Made by a program: the position numbers and the translations under genes. Below, piece by piece: positions 45,055 to 53,981 of a DNA stretch of 64,000 nt; within the stretch, counting starts at the first letter, position 1; each line of letters begins with the position of its first letter. The stretch is from Achromobacter sp. Marseille-Q4962 (GTDB taxonomy: Bacteria; Pseudomonadota; Gammaproteobacteria; Burkholderiales; Burkholderiaceae_B). Where the stretch lies: assembly GCF_943737005.1 (NCBI RefSeq), contig NZ_CALSFU010000004.1, forward strand, positions 124,001-188,000, written 5' to 3'. The notes beneath the pieces were generated by a model. The model did not search any database. It was not told the origin of the DNA and saw only the letters and a program-made list of their open reading frames with translations.

Positions 45055-45323
45055 TCAGGGCTTTGCTCATCGCGCCGATCCGGTTCTACCGGTTCTTCCT
45101 CAGTCCCTGGGTCGGCCGGCAGTGCCGCTACACCCCGACCTGCTCGGCGTACGCGATCGAAGCCATCGAACGGCACGGCGCGCTGAAGGGGCTGTGGCTG
45201 GCCGTCCGGCGCATCGGACGCTGCCACCCCTGGTCGCCCGGCGGGCTGGACCCGGTTCCGCCCGCGCCGGGAACCAACGAGCCGCAGTGCTGTTCCCACC
45301 GCCACCGCACCCGGCATGAATGA
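45051..45323 (+). CDS. yidD: Membrane protein insertion efficiency factor YidD
   Basis: 90 residues. [29 protein letters not shown] is the family signature (here [20 protein letters not shown]), with the conserved cysteines and [20 protein letters not shown]. It is a small amphipathic peripheral protein that assists YidC-dependent insertion. It sits between rnpA and yidC, starting on the ATGA overlap with rnpA. Confidence 0.95.
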   Translation: MIRALLIAPIRFYRFFLSPWVGRQCRYTPTCSAYAIEAIERHGALKGLWLAVRRIGRCHPWSPGGLDPVPPAPGTNEPQCCSHRHRTRHE

Positions 45324-45371
45324 CGCTAAACTGGCGGGCTTTGCTGGCCCGTACTTACTTCAGTAGGCACC

Positions 45372-47066
45372 ATGGATATCCGACGAACCGTCCTCTGGAT
45401 GATCTTTTCCTTCTCGCTGTTGCTCCTCTGGAACAACTGGCAGATCCATAACGGCAAGCCGTCGCTGTTCGGCCCGACGCCGGCGGCCAGCACCAAAGCC
45501 GACACCGCCGCCGACCAGAACAACGGCGGCAGCGCCACGCCTTCGGTGCCCAGCGCGCCGGCTTCCGGCACGCCCTCCGCCCCGGCCTCGACGGTGCCCG
45601 GCGCCGCGACGGCAGCGTCCGCGCAGTCCGAGCAGGTGGTCGTCACGACCGACGTGCTGCGCCTGACCTTCGACACCCAGGGCGCCCAGCTGGTGCGCGC
45701 CGAGCTGCTGAAGTACCCGGCCACCGGCCATGCCGACCAGCCCACCGTGTTGCTGGACCGCTCCGGCGGCCTGACCTACGTGGCCCAGACGGGCGTGGTG
45801 GGCGCCCCCAACGGCCAGAGCTTCCCCACTCACATGACGCCCTTCCGCGTCGTGTCCACCGAGCGCGAACTCAAGGGCGACAGCCTGGCCGTGGCGTTCG
45901 AGGCCGAATCGGGTGGCGTCAAGGTCACCAAGACCTTCACCCTGCACCGCGGCCGCTACGATATCGACGTGCGCCACGACCTGGCCAACCTGGGCGCCGC
46001 CCCCGTCACTCCCGCGGTGTACCTGCAGCTCGAACGCGACGGCAACGATCCGGCCGATACCTCCAGCTTCTATCACACCTTCACCGGCGTGGCCGTCTAT
46101 TCGGAACAGGACAAGTTCCAGAAGATGACCTTCGCCGATATCGAAAAGAACAAGGCGCACTACATCAAGCAGGCCGACAACGGCTGGATTGCCGTGGTGC
46201 AGCACTACTTCGCCACCGCCTGGGTGCCGCCGGAAGGCAAGCAGCGCAACAACGAAGTGCTGCAGGTGCAGAAGAACCTGTACGCAGCCCGCACGGTGGA
46301 GGCCGTGGGCGAGATCGCTCCCGGCGCCTCGGCCAGCGTCGACGCCCACCTCTGGGTCGGCCCGCAAGACCAGAAGGCCATGGCCGCGCTCGCGCCCGGC
46401 CTCGAACTGGTGGTGGACTACGGCTGGCTCACCATCATCGCCAAGCCGCTGTTCGCGCTCATGACCTGGCTGCATTCCCTGCTGGGCAACTGGGGCTGGA
46501 CCATCGTGGCCCTCACGGTGCTCATCAAGGCGCTGTTCTATCCGCTGGCCTCGGCCAGCTACCGCTCCATGGCCCGCATGAAGCAGGTGGCTCCGCGCCT
46601 GCAGGCCCTGAAGGAAAAGTACGGCGACGACAAGCAGAAGCTCAACGCCGCCATGATGGAGATGTACCGCACCGAGAAGATCAATCCGCTGGGCGGCTGC
46701 CTGCCCATGCTGGTGCAGATTCCGGTGTTCATCTCGCTGTACTGGGTGCTGCTGGCCAGCGTCGAAATGCGCGGCGCGCCCTGGATCCTGTGGGTGCACG
46801 ACCTGTCCGTGCGCGACCCGTACTTCATTCTGCCGGCCGTCATGATGGCCACCATGTTCCTGCAGATCAAGCTGAACCCCACGCCGCCCGATCCCGTGCA
46901 GGCCAAGGTCATGATGATCATGCCGCTGGTTTTCGGGGGAATGATGTTCTTCTTCCCGGCGGGCCTGGTGCTCTACTGGTGCGTGAACAACACGCTGTCC
47001 ATTCTGCAGCAGTGGTCCATTACCCGGTCCATCCAGCGCAAGACGGAAGCCGCGGCCAACCGCTGA
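45372..47066 (+). CDS. yidC: Membrane protein insertase YidC
   Basis: 564 residues. The N-terminal helix (TVLWMIFSFSLLLLWNNWQ) is followed by a Thr/Ala/Ser-rich spacer and the large periplasmic beta-domain (about 85-330). The core domain carries the conserved transmembrane group from LFALMTWLHSLLGNWGWTIV to FPAGLVLYWCVNNTLSILQQ, with the hydrophilic-groove Arg in YRSMARMKQVAPRLQALKEKYG. It inserts membrane proteins with or without SecYEG. A terminator follows 20 bases downstream. Confidence 0.96.
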   Translation: MDIRRTVLWMIFSFSLLLLWNNWQIHNGKPSLFGPTPAASTKADTAADQNNGGSATPSVPSAPASGTPSAPASTVPGAATAASAQSEQVVVTTDVLRLTFDTQGAQLVRAELLKYPATGHADQPTVLLDRSGGLTYVAQTGVVGAPNGQSFPTHMTPFRVVSTERELKGDSLAVAFEAESGGVKVTKTFTLHRGRYDIDVRHDLANLGAAPVTPAVYLQLERDGNDPADTSSFYHTFTGVAVYSEQDKFQKMTFADIEKNKAHYIKQADNGWIAVVQHYFATAWVPPEGKQRNNEVLQVQKNLYAARTVEAVGEIAPGASASVDAHLWVGPQDQKAMAALAPGLELVVDYGWLTIIAKPLFALMTWLHSLLGNWGWTIVALTVLIKALFYPLASASYRSMARMKQVAPRLQALKEKYGDDKQKLNAAMMEMYRTEKINPLGGCLPMLVQIPVFISLYWVLLASVEMRGAPWILWVHDLSVRDPYFILPAVMMATMFLQIKLNPTPPDPVQAKVMMIMPLVFGGMMFFFPAGLVLYWCVNNTLSILQQWSITRSIQRKTEAAANR

Positions 47067-47086
47067 CCCACTTTCCCGCAAGCAAG

Positions 47087-47111
47087 AAGCCGGCCCGGTG
47101 CCGGCTTTTTT
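47087..47111 (+). terminator. Rho-independent terminator of the rpmH-yidC set
   Basis: AAGCCGGC (47087-47094), 5-base loop, GCCGGCTT (47100-47107), then T-run to 47111. Stem 8 bp, GC-rich, directly after yidC. Confidence 0.88.
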
Positions 47112-47306
47112 GCGTCCTTTGCGCGGCGCCGTGGCGCGATATCAATAGTTAATATTTATCAAACCTAGGGAATCAATCAACTTCACAACGCAACATCGCA
47201 CTTCTACTATGGGTCCGTGCTCTTTTCCGCGCCCGCCGCGCCGGACGCGCATATGCCGTCTCCAGCCCCCGGCGAGATCTCTACCGCAACCGAGAAGGAA
47301 ATCGCG
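47112..47306 (+). promoter_or_regulatory. AT-rich promoter region of the catalase gene
   Basis: Between the yidC terminator and katA, the stretch 47139-47190 is clearly AT-rich compared with the surroundings and includes ATCAATAGTTAATATTTATC. It could hold the promoter and an OxyR site (ATAG-type half-sites), but I cannot confirm a full OxyR consensus. Confidence 0.35.
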
Positions 47307-48752
47307 ATGACCGACAAGAAACCCCTGACCACCGCTTCCGGCGCCCCCGTGGCCGACAACAACAACACGCTCACCGCCGGTCCGCGCGGGCCCGCCCTGC
47401 TCCAGGACTTCTGGCTGATCGAGAAGCTGGCCCACTTCGACCGTGAACGCATCCCGGAGCGGGTGGTCCACGCCAAGGGTTCCGGCGCCTACGGCACCTT
47501 CACCGTCACCAACGACATTACGCGCTACACCCGCGCCAGTATCTTTTCCAAGGTCGGCAAGCAGACCCCGCTCTTCCTGCGCTTTTCCACCGTGGCGGGC
47601 GAACGCGGCGCGGCCGACGCCGAGCGCGACGTGCGCGGCTTCGCCATCAAGTTCTACACCGACGAAGGCAACTGGGATCTGGTCGGCAACAACACCCCGG
47701 TGTTCTTCATCCGCGACCCGATGAAATTCCCCGACTTTATCCACACCCAGAAGCGCGATCCGCGCACCAACCTGCGCAGCGCCACCGCCGCCTGGGATTT
47801 CTGGTCGCTCAGCCCCGAATCGCTGCATCAGGTCACCATCCTGATGAGCGACCGCGGCATTCCGGCCAACCTGCGCCAGCAACACGGTTTCGGCTCGCAC
47901 ACGTTCAGCTTCGTCAACAAGGACAACGAGCGCTTCTATGTCAAATTCCACTTCAAGTCACAGCAAGGCATCGCCTGTCTGACTGACGAAGAAGCCGCCC
48001 AGGTGGTGGCGCACGACCGCGAGAGCTCGCAGCGCGACCTGTACGAGAACATCGAGCGCGGCAATTTCCCGCGCTGGACGCTGAAAGTGCAGATCATGCC
48101 CGAGGCGCAGGCGGCCACCTACCGCATCAATCCCTTCGACCTCACCAAGGTCTGGCCGCATGCCGACTACCCGCTCATCGAGGTGGGCGTGCTCGAGCTC
48201 AACCGGAATCCCGAGAACTATTTCGCCGAAGTGGAACAGGCCGCCTTCACGCCGGCGAACGTGGTGCCGGGCATCGGATTTTCGCCGGACAAGATGCTGC
48301 AGGGCCGCCTTTTCTCCTATGGCGACACGCACCGCTACCGCCTGGGCATCAACCACCACCAGATTCCGGTCAACGCCCCGCGGTGTCCGTTCCACAGCTA
48401 TCACCGCGACGGCGCCGGCCGCGTGGACGGCAACGGCGGCGGCACGCTCAACTACGAACCCAACAGCTTCGGCGAATGGCGCGAAACGCCCTCGGCGGCC
48501 GAGCCGCCGCTGGCGCTGGACGGCCAGGCCGCCGACCGCTGGAACCACCGGGAAGACGACGACTACTATTCCCAGCCCGGCGCCCTCTTCCGCCTGATGA
48601 CGCCCGAGCAGCAGGAGCGGCTGTTCGGCAACATCGGCCGCCACATGGCCGGCGTGCCCGAGGAGATCCAGCGCCGCCAGCTCGAACACTTCCGCAAAGC
48701 CGATCCGGCCTATGCGGAAGGCGTGGCCCGTGCCCTGGGCCTGAAGCCGTAG
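47307..48752 (+). CDS. katA: Monofunctional heme catalase (clade 3)
   Basis: 481 residues, the small-subunit class. The distal His55 is in [14 protein letters not shown], Asn128 in the [12 protein letters not shown] segment, and the proximal Tyr, near residue 338, in [14 protein letters not shown]. The sequence NADPH-site region ([20 protein letters not shown]) is typical. The enzyme turns hydrogen peroxide into water and oxygen, in the cytoplasm, with no signal peptide. AGAAGGAA is just upstream of the ATG. In many relatives mnmE follows yidC; here katA takes that place. Confidence 0.95.
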   Translation: MTDKKPLTTASGAPVADNNNTLTAGPRGPALLQDFWLIEKLAHFDRERIPERVVHAKGSGAYGTFTVTNDITRYTRASIFSKVGKQTPLFLRFSTVAGERGAADAERDVRGFAIKFYTDEGNWDLVGNNTPVFFIRDPMKFPDFIHTQKRDPRTNLRSATAAWDFWSLSPESLHQVTILMSDRGIPANLRQQHGFGSHTFSFVNKDNERFYVKFHFKSQQGIACLTDEEAAQVVAHDRESSQRDLYENIERGNFPRWTLKVQIMPEAQAATYRINPFDLTKVWPHADYPLIEVGVLELNRNPENYFAEVEQAAFTPANVVPGIGFSPDKMLQGRLFSYGDTHRYRLGINHHQIPVNAPRCPFHSYHRDGAGRVDGNGGGTLNYEPNSFGEWRETPSAAEPPLALDGQAADRWNHREDDDYYSQPGALFRLMTPEQQERLFGNIGRHMAGVPEEIQRRQLEHFRKADPAYAEGVARALGLKP

Positions 48753-48762
48753 GCGGCCCGGT

Positions 48763-49368
48763 TCAAGGGCAGCCGGCGCGCTCCGAGAGCACGCGGTCGA
48801 TCAAGCCCCATTCTTTCGCCTCTTGCGGCGTCATGAAGCGGTCGCGGTCGAGCGCGCGCTCCACCTCCTCGTAGGTGCGCCCGCAGTGTTCCGCGTACAG
48901 GCGTGTGATGCGCTGCTTGGTCTGCAGGATTTCCTCGGCGTGGATGAGGATGTCCGAAGCCTGCCCCTGCACGCCGCCCAGCGGCTGGTGCACGTGGAGG
49001 CTGGCGTTGGGCAGCGCCACGCGCTCGCCGGGCGCGCCCGCCATCAGCAGGAACGACCCCATGGACCGCGCCGTGCCCATGCACAAGGTGTGCACCGGCG
49101 GCTTGATGTACTGCATGGTGTCGTACATGGCCAAGCCGCTGGTGATGACCCCGCCCGGCGAATTGATGTACAGGTGAATGGGCTTGTCCGGATTCTCGGC
49201 CTCCAGGAACAGCAGTTGCGCGCACACGCTGGCGGCCACCACATCGTTGACTTCGCCGGTCAGGAAAATGATGCGCTCCCTCAGGAGGCGCGAATAGATA
49301 TCGTAGGAACGATCCCCGCGGCTCGATTGCTCGACCACCATGGGTATGTACTGCAACAGGCCGCTCAT
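48763..49368 (-). CDS. ATP-dependent Clp protease proteolytic subunit (ClpP paralogue)
   Basis: 201 residues with the full catalytic triad Ser102 ([12 protein letters not shown]), His127 (LHVHQPLGG) and Asp176, with spacing equal to E. coli Clp[12 protein letters not shown] and [19 protein letters not shown] form the ring contacts. No clpX or tig is adjacent, so this is probably a second ClpP copy rather than the housekeeping one. The gene is convergent with katA. ATG at 49368 (a longer frame upstream is unsupported). Confidence 0.88.
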   Translation of the reverse strand: MSGLLQYIPMVVEQSSRGDRSYDIYSRLLRERIIFLTGEVNDVVAASVCAQLLFLEAENPDKPIHLYINSPGGVITSGLAMYDTMQYIKPPVHTLCMGTARSMGSFLLMAGAPGERVALPNASLHVHQPLGGVQGQASDILIHAEEILQTKQRITRLYAEHCGRTYEEVERALDRDRFMTPQEAKEWGLIDRVLSERAGCP

Positions 49369-49409
49369 GCCATGCCTCGTTCGGGAAAGAAGTCTGGAGC
49401 GCGCAAGCC

Positions 49410-49772
49410 CTAGGCGGCGCGCATGAATGCGTAGGCGCCGTCGTTGGCCGCTTCCGGCCGCCCTGCCCCTTCCGCGGCCCGCGCCTGGTGAATGATCGTC
49501 AGCGCCGTGCCGCCCGCCTCGTTGCCGCGGATGCGCAGCGTGACCTCGCTTTCCAGATGGGGCGGCAATTCGTCGCGCAGGCGGTAGCGCACCTCTTCGC
49601 CGGGCACCGCCGACACCGATTCGGCCTGAGCCAGGGCCTTCGAAGGCAGCCATTGCTCGCGGAACTCGGCAATGCTGATGGCGCGCCACACCTTTTCCGG
49701 CGGCGCATCCAGCTCGTATTCCTGCACCAGCTCGACGGACAGCCCGCCGCTTTCGATATCGATGTCGCTCAT
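49410..49772 (-). CDS. AHSA1/SRPBCC-domain protein
   Basis: 120 residues. [27 protein letters not shown] is the START-like fold's beginning (the block [17 protein letters not shown]), and [12 protein letters not shown] ends the sheet. Such proteins are small ligand-binding cups often encoded next to ArsR repressors. Here the ATG overlaps the ArsR stop codon (ATGA), so both are translated together. Ligand unknown. Confidence 0.82.
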   Translation of the reverse strand: MSDIDIESGGLSVELVQEYELDAPPEKVWRAISIAEFREQWLPSKALAQAESVSAVPGEEVRYRLRDELPPHLESEVTLRIRGNEAGGTALTIIHQARAAEGAGRPEAANDGAYAFMRAA

Positions 49773-50083
49773 TGGTCCATTTCCTTGAGTAGCGTCCTGA
49801 GGGCATCCACGCGCGCCGGCCAGTAGCTGCGGTACCGGTCCAGCCAGCGGATCAGCAGCGCCATGCCCTGCGGATCCACTTCGTAGTTCACGAAGCGGCC
49901 CTGGCGTTCCTCGCGCACGAGCCCCGCCTCCCGCAGCACCGACAGGTGCTGCGACATGGCCGGCTGGCTGATCTGCATGCCCGCGCGCAGCGCCGTGGCA
50001 TTCATGCTGCCCGCCGCGAGCTTGTCGAAGATGGCGCGGCGGGTAGGGTCGGCAAGCGCCTTGAATATTGCGTTTTCCGTCAT
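49769..50083 (-). CDS. ArsR-family transcriptional regulator
   Basis: 104 residues. [21 protein letters not shown] and [19 protein letters not shown] are the ArsR winged helix, and [10 protein letters not shown] the wing. It lacks the metal-binding Cys of arsenic sensors and belongs to the ArsR-SRPBCC group. A long inverted repeat lies directly upstream (50084-50116), most likely its own operator. The gene is the first of the ArsR-AHSA1 pair. Confidence 0.87.
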   Translation of the reverse strand: MTENAIFKALADPTRRAIFDKLAAGSMNATALRAGMQISQPAMSQHLSVLREAGLVREERQGRFVNYEVDPQGMALLIRWLDRYRSYWPARVDALRTLLKEMDQ

Positions 50084-50116
50084 GCCAATACATTAGTCAA
50101 TACTTATGTATTTGGC
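50084..50116. promoter_or_regulatory. Palindromic operator of the ArsR-AHSA1 operon
   Basis: GCCAATACATTAG (50084-50096 region) mirrors CTTATGTATTTGGC (ending 50116), an imperfect inverted repeat with about 13-base arms directly upstream of the ArsR start. The location and AT content suggest it covers the promoter. Confidence 0.6.
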
Positions 50117-50135
50117 AAGCGCGTTCTGCCGCCAG

Positions 50136-50930
50136 TCAGGATGCCGCCGCTTGCTCGCCGACGTGGATGCCCAGGCCGGACCGCCCCGGCGCCAGGTCCG
50201 CCCGCAAGGCCAGCGACGGAATCTCGTAGGCGCCGCCGTTCTGCCTGCGGAAAGGAATGGGAGCCGTCGTCCACATCGAATCCAGCCGCTGCCCCAGCTC
50301 GGCGCGGACTCGGGCAAAGCGCGCCCCGTCCATGCGGCCGGCGCGATAGACCGCGAAGGGCGGCAGCACCTGGAAGCCCGGATAGAACAGCGTGCCGTGC
50401 TGGATCGGAAACAGCAGGTCGCCGATGGGGCCGTTGATGCCGCGCGGCGCATAGTGCGATTCCCAGCCCCCGGCCGTCACCACCAGCATGGCGCGCTTGC
50501 CCGCAAGCGTGCCCTCCCCGTAGCGGTCGCCCCAGTGGGTGTCCGAATGCTCGCCCACGCCGTAGGCAAAGCCGCAAGCGTAGACGCGCTCGACCCAGCC
50601 CTTCATGATGGCCGGCATCGAGAACCACCACAGCGGAAACTGCAGGATCAGGGCGTCCGCCCAAAGCAGCTTCTCCTGCTCGCGCGCGATGTCCGCGCGC
50701 TGCATGCCGGTTTCGTAGGCGCGGCGCGCATCCTCCGACGGGTCAAAGCGCGCCGAAGCGCGCGGGGCCAGGCTGTCGCCCGCATCCAGCACGGCCTTCC
50801 AGCCCATGGCGTACAGGTCGGAAACCTCCACCTCATGCCCGTTGCCGCGCAGGCGGGACACGGCAAAGTCCCTCAGCGCGCCGTTGAGAGAACGCGGCTC
50901 GGGGTGGGCATAGACCAGCAGGACTTTCAT
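50136..50930 (-). CDS. NAD(P)H-dependent flavodoxin-fold quinone reductase (YwrO/MdaB-like)
   Basis: 264 residues. MKVLLVYAHPEPRSLNGAL is the flavodoxin-2 phosphate-binding start, QFPLWWFSMPAIMKGWVERVY the conserved FMN/FAD loop, and LVVTAGGW the second. Members such as YwrO reduce quinones by two electrons. It is divergent from a LysR gene that is probably its regulator and is damaged here. GGAGCACATC precedes the ATG. Confidence 0.85.
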   Translation of the reverse strand: MKVLLVYAHPEPRSLNGALRDFAVSRLRGNGHEVEVSDLYAMGWKAVLDAGDSLAPRASARFDPSEDARRAYETGMQRADIAREQEKLLWADALILQFPLWWFSMPAIMKGWVERVYACGFAYGVGEHSDTHWGDRYGEGTLAGKRAMLVVTAGGWESHYAPRGINGPIGDLLFPIQHGTLFYPGFQVLPPFAVYRAGRMDGARFARVRAELGQRLDSMWTTAPIPFRRQNGGAYEIPSLALRADLAPGRSGLGIHVGEQAAAS

Positions 50931-51001
50931 GATGTGCTCCAGAGAAGATCGAGAGACACACGATAGGTTTTCCACAGGTATAGTTGAAATAGATATCCAC
51001 A
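50931..51001. promoter_or_regulatory. Divergent promoter region between quinone reductase and LysR genes
   Basis: The 71-base gap holds AT-rich GTATAGTTGAAATAGATATC, resembling a LysR-type T-N11-A site (TAGTTGAAATAGATA). It probably serves both genes. Confidence 0.4.
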
Positions 51002-51962
51002 ATGCTTGATATTGCCATGGACAATATATTGAGGCGGCTCGACCTCAATCTGCTGGTCACCCTGGACGCCCTTCTGGCCGAACACAACGTGACGCGCGCC
51101 GCGCAGAAACTGCATCTGGCGCAGCCCACCGTCAGCCTGCAGCTCGCGCGGCTGCGCGATGTGTTCTCCGACCCCCTGCTGCTGCCCGGGCCGCGCGGCA
51201 TGCGCCCCACCGCACGCGCCGACGCGCTGCGCGAACCCCTCAGGCTGGCGCTCGAATCGCTCGCGCACGCCGTCTCGCCCGCCCGGGCATTCGACCCCGC
51301 CACCGCCCGCCACACCTGGCGCGCCGCCGCGTCCGACTACGCCGAGTCCACTATCCTGCTTCCCGCCCTCGAAGCCCTGCGCCGGGCCGCGCCGCATGCG
51401 CGGCTGGCCATCGTGGAGCTCGCGCCCGCCCGGCTCGCGCGCCAGGCGGAAGAGGGCATCGTCGACCTGGCGTTTCACATCCGTCAGAGCGCGCCGCCGG
51501 GCCTGCGCCAGAAACTGCTGTTCGAAGAGCGCTACGTGCTTGCCGGCCGCGCCGGCCATCCGCGCCTGAAACGCAGGCCGACCCGCGCGCAGTTCTGCAA
51601 GCTGGATCACGTTGTGGTGTCGCCCGAGGGCGGCGGCTTCCAGGGCCCCACGGACGCGGCGCTCGCCCGGCTGGACCTGCAGCGCCCGCGTCGCCCTGTC
51701 GGTGCCGCACTTTCTGTTTCTCGCGGCCGTGCTGGCGCACACCGATCTGGTCGCCATGGCGCCGGAACGGCTGGTGCGCGGCAATCCCGCGCTATGCGTG
51801 GTGGACGCGCCGGTGGAGGTGCCCGGCTTTCAAATGCTCATGCTCTGGCCCGAGCGCGTGCACCGGGATCCGGCGCACCAGTGGCTGCGCGATCACATCG
51901 CGCAAGCCTGCGCGTCCCGTAAAGGGGAAAAGGGCAGGCGCGGAACCGCGCCGGATGCCTAA
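51002..51962 (+). pseudogene. LysR-family regulator with a +1 frameshift
   Basis: The start MLDIAMDNILRRLDLNLLV and the helix-turn-helix (NVTRAAQKLHLAQPTVSLQL) are normal, and the effector domain is good to about residue 226 (TDAALARLDLQR). Then the frame changes: continuing in the next frame gives RVALSVPHFLFLAAVLAHTD and ends GTAPDA at 51962, the expected LysR C-terminus. The break is at 51685-51687, a CCC where CC would restore the frame. Uncorrected, the protein ends at 51922 with ~80 unrelated Arg/Gly-rich residues. It may be a real mutation or a base-calling error. The divergent quinone reductase would be its target. Confidence 0.82.
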
Positions 51963-52105
51963 CGGTGCGCCGCGGCGGCTCCCGCGGGGGGCGAGGCGAT
52001 GGCGGGCGTGGGCGAAGCCAGCGCCAGCATCGCCAGCAGCAGGGCCACGCCGACGGCGGCAGCGGCCTTGAGCAGGCGGTCATGCAGGGCTGGAGGCAAG
52101 CGCAT
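51959..52105 (-). CDS. Small hydrophobic protein (48 codons), hypothetical
   Basis: The frame runs from an ATG at 52105 to a TAG at 51959. It begins MRLPPALHDRLLKAAAAVG and has one hydrophobic stretch (VALLLAMLALASPTPAIA), either a membrane helix or a signal peptide with a short mature end. The ribosome site is poor. In its favour, a 38-base motif shared with the promoter of the TauD-like operon lies upstream at 52164-52201. No similarity is recognised. Confidence 0.35.
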   Translation of the reverse strand: MRLPPALHDRLLKAAAAVGVALLLAMLALASPTPAIASPPAGAAAAHR

Positions 52106-52163
52106 GGTATGTCCCGGAGTTGGCGGCGAGGCTTCATTATGGGAACGGCAGCCGCCCGCGCCA

Positions 52164-52201
52164 ACGAAGTTGTGGAAGTTAGATCAGAGCTTCACGTCAT
52201 A
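52164..52201 (-). promoter_or_regulatory. Putative operator, copy 2 (ACGAAG-N20-CTTCAC-GTCATA)
   Basis: Aligned with the site at 56044-56081 it matches 24 of 38 bases, with identical 20-base spacing between arms and the same trailing GTCATA. On the minus strand a CATAAT follows, then the small ORF start at 52105. It suggests co-regulation of that ORF with the sulfonate-type operon. Confidence 0.45.
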
Positions 52202-52266
52202 AGGCCGCGCCCAGCCCGGCGCCCGGTTATCCGCCTGTGCGAAGCTTCTTTCAGGGTTGGCGCGCC

Positions 52267-53142
52267 CTAGCGCTGCATCCCCCAGCGCCGGACGGTCAGG
52301 CGTTCCAGCGTATTGAAGCCCAGCCCCTCCACCAGCAGGCCGATGATAACCACCGCGGCCAGGCCGGCGAAAACCCGGTCTGTGTACAGCTCGTTGCGGT
52401 TCTGGAAGATGTACCAGCCCAGCCCGCCCTGGCCGCTGGACGCGCCGAACACCAGCTCGGCGGCGATCAGCGTGCGCCAGGCGAATGCCCAGCCGATCTT
52501 CAGTCCGGCCAGGATGGCGGGCAGGGCGGCGGGCACCAGGATGTGGATAACGTAGCGCAGGCCCGTCAGCCCGTAATTGCGCCCCGCCATGCGCAGGGTG
52601 TCCGACACGCCCAGAAAGCCCGCATAGGTATTGAGCGCCAGGGGCCACAGCACCGAATGCACCAGCACGAAGGCCAGGCTGCCCTGGCCCAGGCCGAACC
52701 ACAGCAGGGCCAGGGGCAGCAGGGCAATCGCGGGCAGCGGATTGAACATGGCGGTCAGCGTGGCCAGCAGGTCGCGCCCCAGGCGCGTGGACACGGCCAG
52801 CGTCGTGAGCGCGAAGGCCAGCGCCACGCCTGACAGATAGCCTTGCGCCAGCACGCGCAGCGACTGGCCGGCCCGCGCCGCGAGCTCGCCGCTGGCCAGC
52901 CCTTGCGCGAAGGCCCGCGCCGTCTGCCAGGCGCCCGGCAGCAGGAGATCGTTGTCCGCCACGCGGGCCGCGATTTCCCAGGCCAGCGCAAGCGCGAGCA
53001 GAATGAGCAGCCGGCGCAGGCCCGCGTGGCCCCACAGCCGTTCATGCCAGGGCAGGGGGGCCGGCGCGGCCAGCTCGGGCAGCTCCGGCAATTCATATTC
53101 GATGTCCGGACGTCCCGACGCCGGTTGAGCCAGTGACGACAT
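52267..53142 (-). CDS. Sulfonate/taurine/nitrate-type ABC transporter permease (SsuC/TauC-like)
   Basis: 291 residues with a ~45-residue hydrophilic head and about six membrane helices. The EAA-type loop is TLRMAGRNYGLTGLRYVIHIL followed by VPAALPAILAGLKIGWAFAW, as in TauC and SsuC. RTLIAAELVFGASSGQGGLGW is also family-typical. Last gene of the operon dioxygenase-binding protein-ATPase-permease. GAGGAGG is upstream of the ATG. Confidence 0.87.
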   Translation of the reverse strand: MSSLAQPASGRPDIEYELPELPELAAPAPLPWHERLWGHAGLRRLLILLALALAWEIAARVADNDLLLPGAWQTARAFAQGLASGELAARAGQSLRVLAQGYLSGVALAFALTTLAVSTRLGRDLLATLTAMFNPLPAIALLPLALLWFGLGQGSLAFVLVHSVLWPLALNTYAGFLGVSDTLRMAGRNYGLTGLRYVIHILVPAALPAILAGLKIGWAFAWRTLIAAELVFGASSGQGGLGWYIFQNRNELYTDRVFAGLAAVVIIGLLVEGLGFNTLERLTVRRWGMQR

Positions 53143-53152
53143 GGACGCCTCC

Positions 53153-53980
53153 TCAGGCGGCGCGCCGCGCCAGGGGTGCGGCAGCCGGCTCGAACAACAG
53201 ATCATGCACGCGCCGGACCGCGGACTGGAACGCGGCCGATCCCTGGCTGTGCATGCCGTAGGCATGGGCGTTGAGTTCCGCGCGCACGCGCCCGGGATGC
53301 GGCGACAAGAGCAGCACGCGGCTGCCCACCACCAGCGCTTCTTCGATCGAATGCGTGACGAACAGCAGCGTGAATTTCACTTCGTCCCAAAGCGCCAGCA
53401 GCTCTTCCTGCATGCGCCGGCGCGTCAGCGCGTCCAGGGCCGCGAACGGCTCGTCCATGAGCAGAATGCGCGGCTGCATGGCCAGCGCCCGCGCGATCGC
53501 CACGCGCTGCTTCATTCCGCCCGACAGCGTATGGGGATAAGCCTGTGCAAAAGCCGACAAGCCCACTTTTTCCAGATAGTGCGTGGCGCGTTCCCGGGCC
53601 TCGCGCCGGCCCAACCTGCGCGACGCCACCAGCGGAAACGCAACGTTCTCCAGCACGGTCTTCCATGGCGGCAGCTGGTCGAACTCCTGGAACACCACGA
53701 TGCGGTCGGGCCCCGGGCCGCGCACCGCCTTGCCGTCCAGCTCGATGGCACCCAGCGCCGGCTTGATGAAGCCCGCGACGGCCTTGAGCAGCGTCGACTT
53801 TCCGCAGCCCGAAGGCCCCAGGAGTATGTAGCGTTCCGCGTCCAGCACGTCGAAACTCACCTCGTGCGTGGCGCGCACGCGCCGCTGCGGCGTCTTGTAA
53901 TCGATCGACACCTTATCCACACGCAGCAGCGGCGCGGGATTTCCACCGTTATCCACAGCCCGGGCGTTCGCTTCGCGCAT
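53153..53980 (-). CDS. Sulfonate/taurine-type ABC transporter ATPase (TauB/SsuB-like)
   Basis: 275 residues. Walker A GPSGCGKST, Q-loop VFQEFDQLPPWKTVLEN, signature LSGGMKQRVAIARAL, Walker B RILLMDEPFAALD, H-loop FVTHSIEEAL. The EFDQLPPW variant of the Q-loop is typical of this class. It is encoded 1 base after the binding-protein gene and 10 before the permease. Two perfect DnaA boxes (53913-53921 and 53949-53957) fall inside its start region, which may be coincidence of codons. Confidence 0.9.
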   Translation of the reverse strand: MREANARAVDNGGNPAPLLRVDKVSIDYKTPQRRVRATHEVSFDVLDAERYILLGPSGCGKSTLLKAVAGFIKPALGAIELDGKAVRGPGPDRIVVFQEFDQLPPWKTVLENVAFPLVASRRLGRREARERATHYLEKVGLSAFAQAYPHTLSGGMKQRVAIARALAMQPRILLMDEPFAALDALTRRRMQEELLALWDEVKFTLLFVTHSIEEALVVGSRVLLLSPHPGRVRAELNAHAYGMHSQGSAAFQSAVRRVHDLLFEPAAAPLARRAA

Positions 53981-53981
53981 A

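Noticed and set aside
47139-47190. OxyR site before katA
   Set aside because: Only loose ATAG-type half-sites in an AT-rich stretch; spacing does not match the full OxyR pattern.
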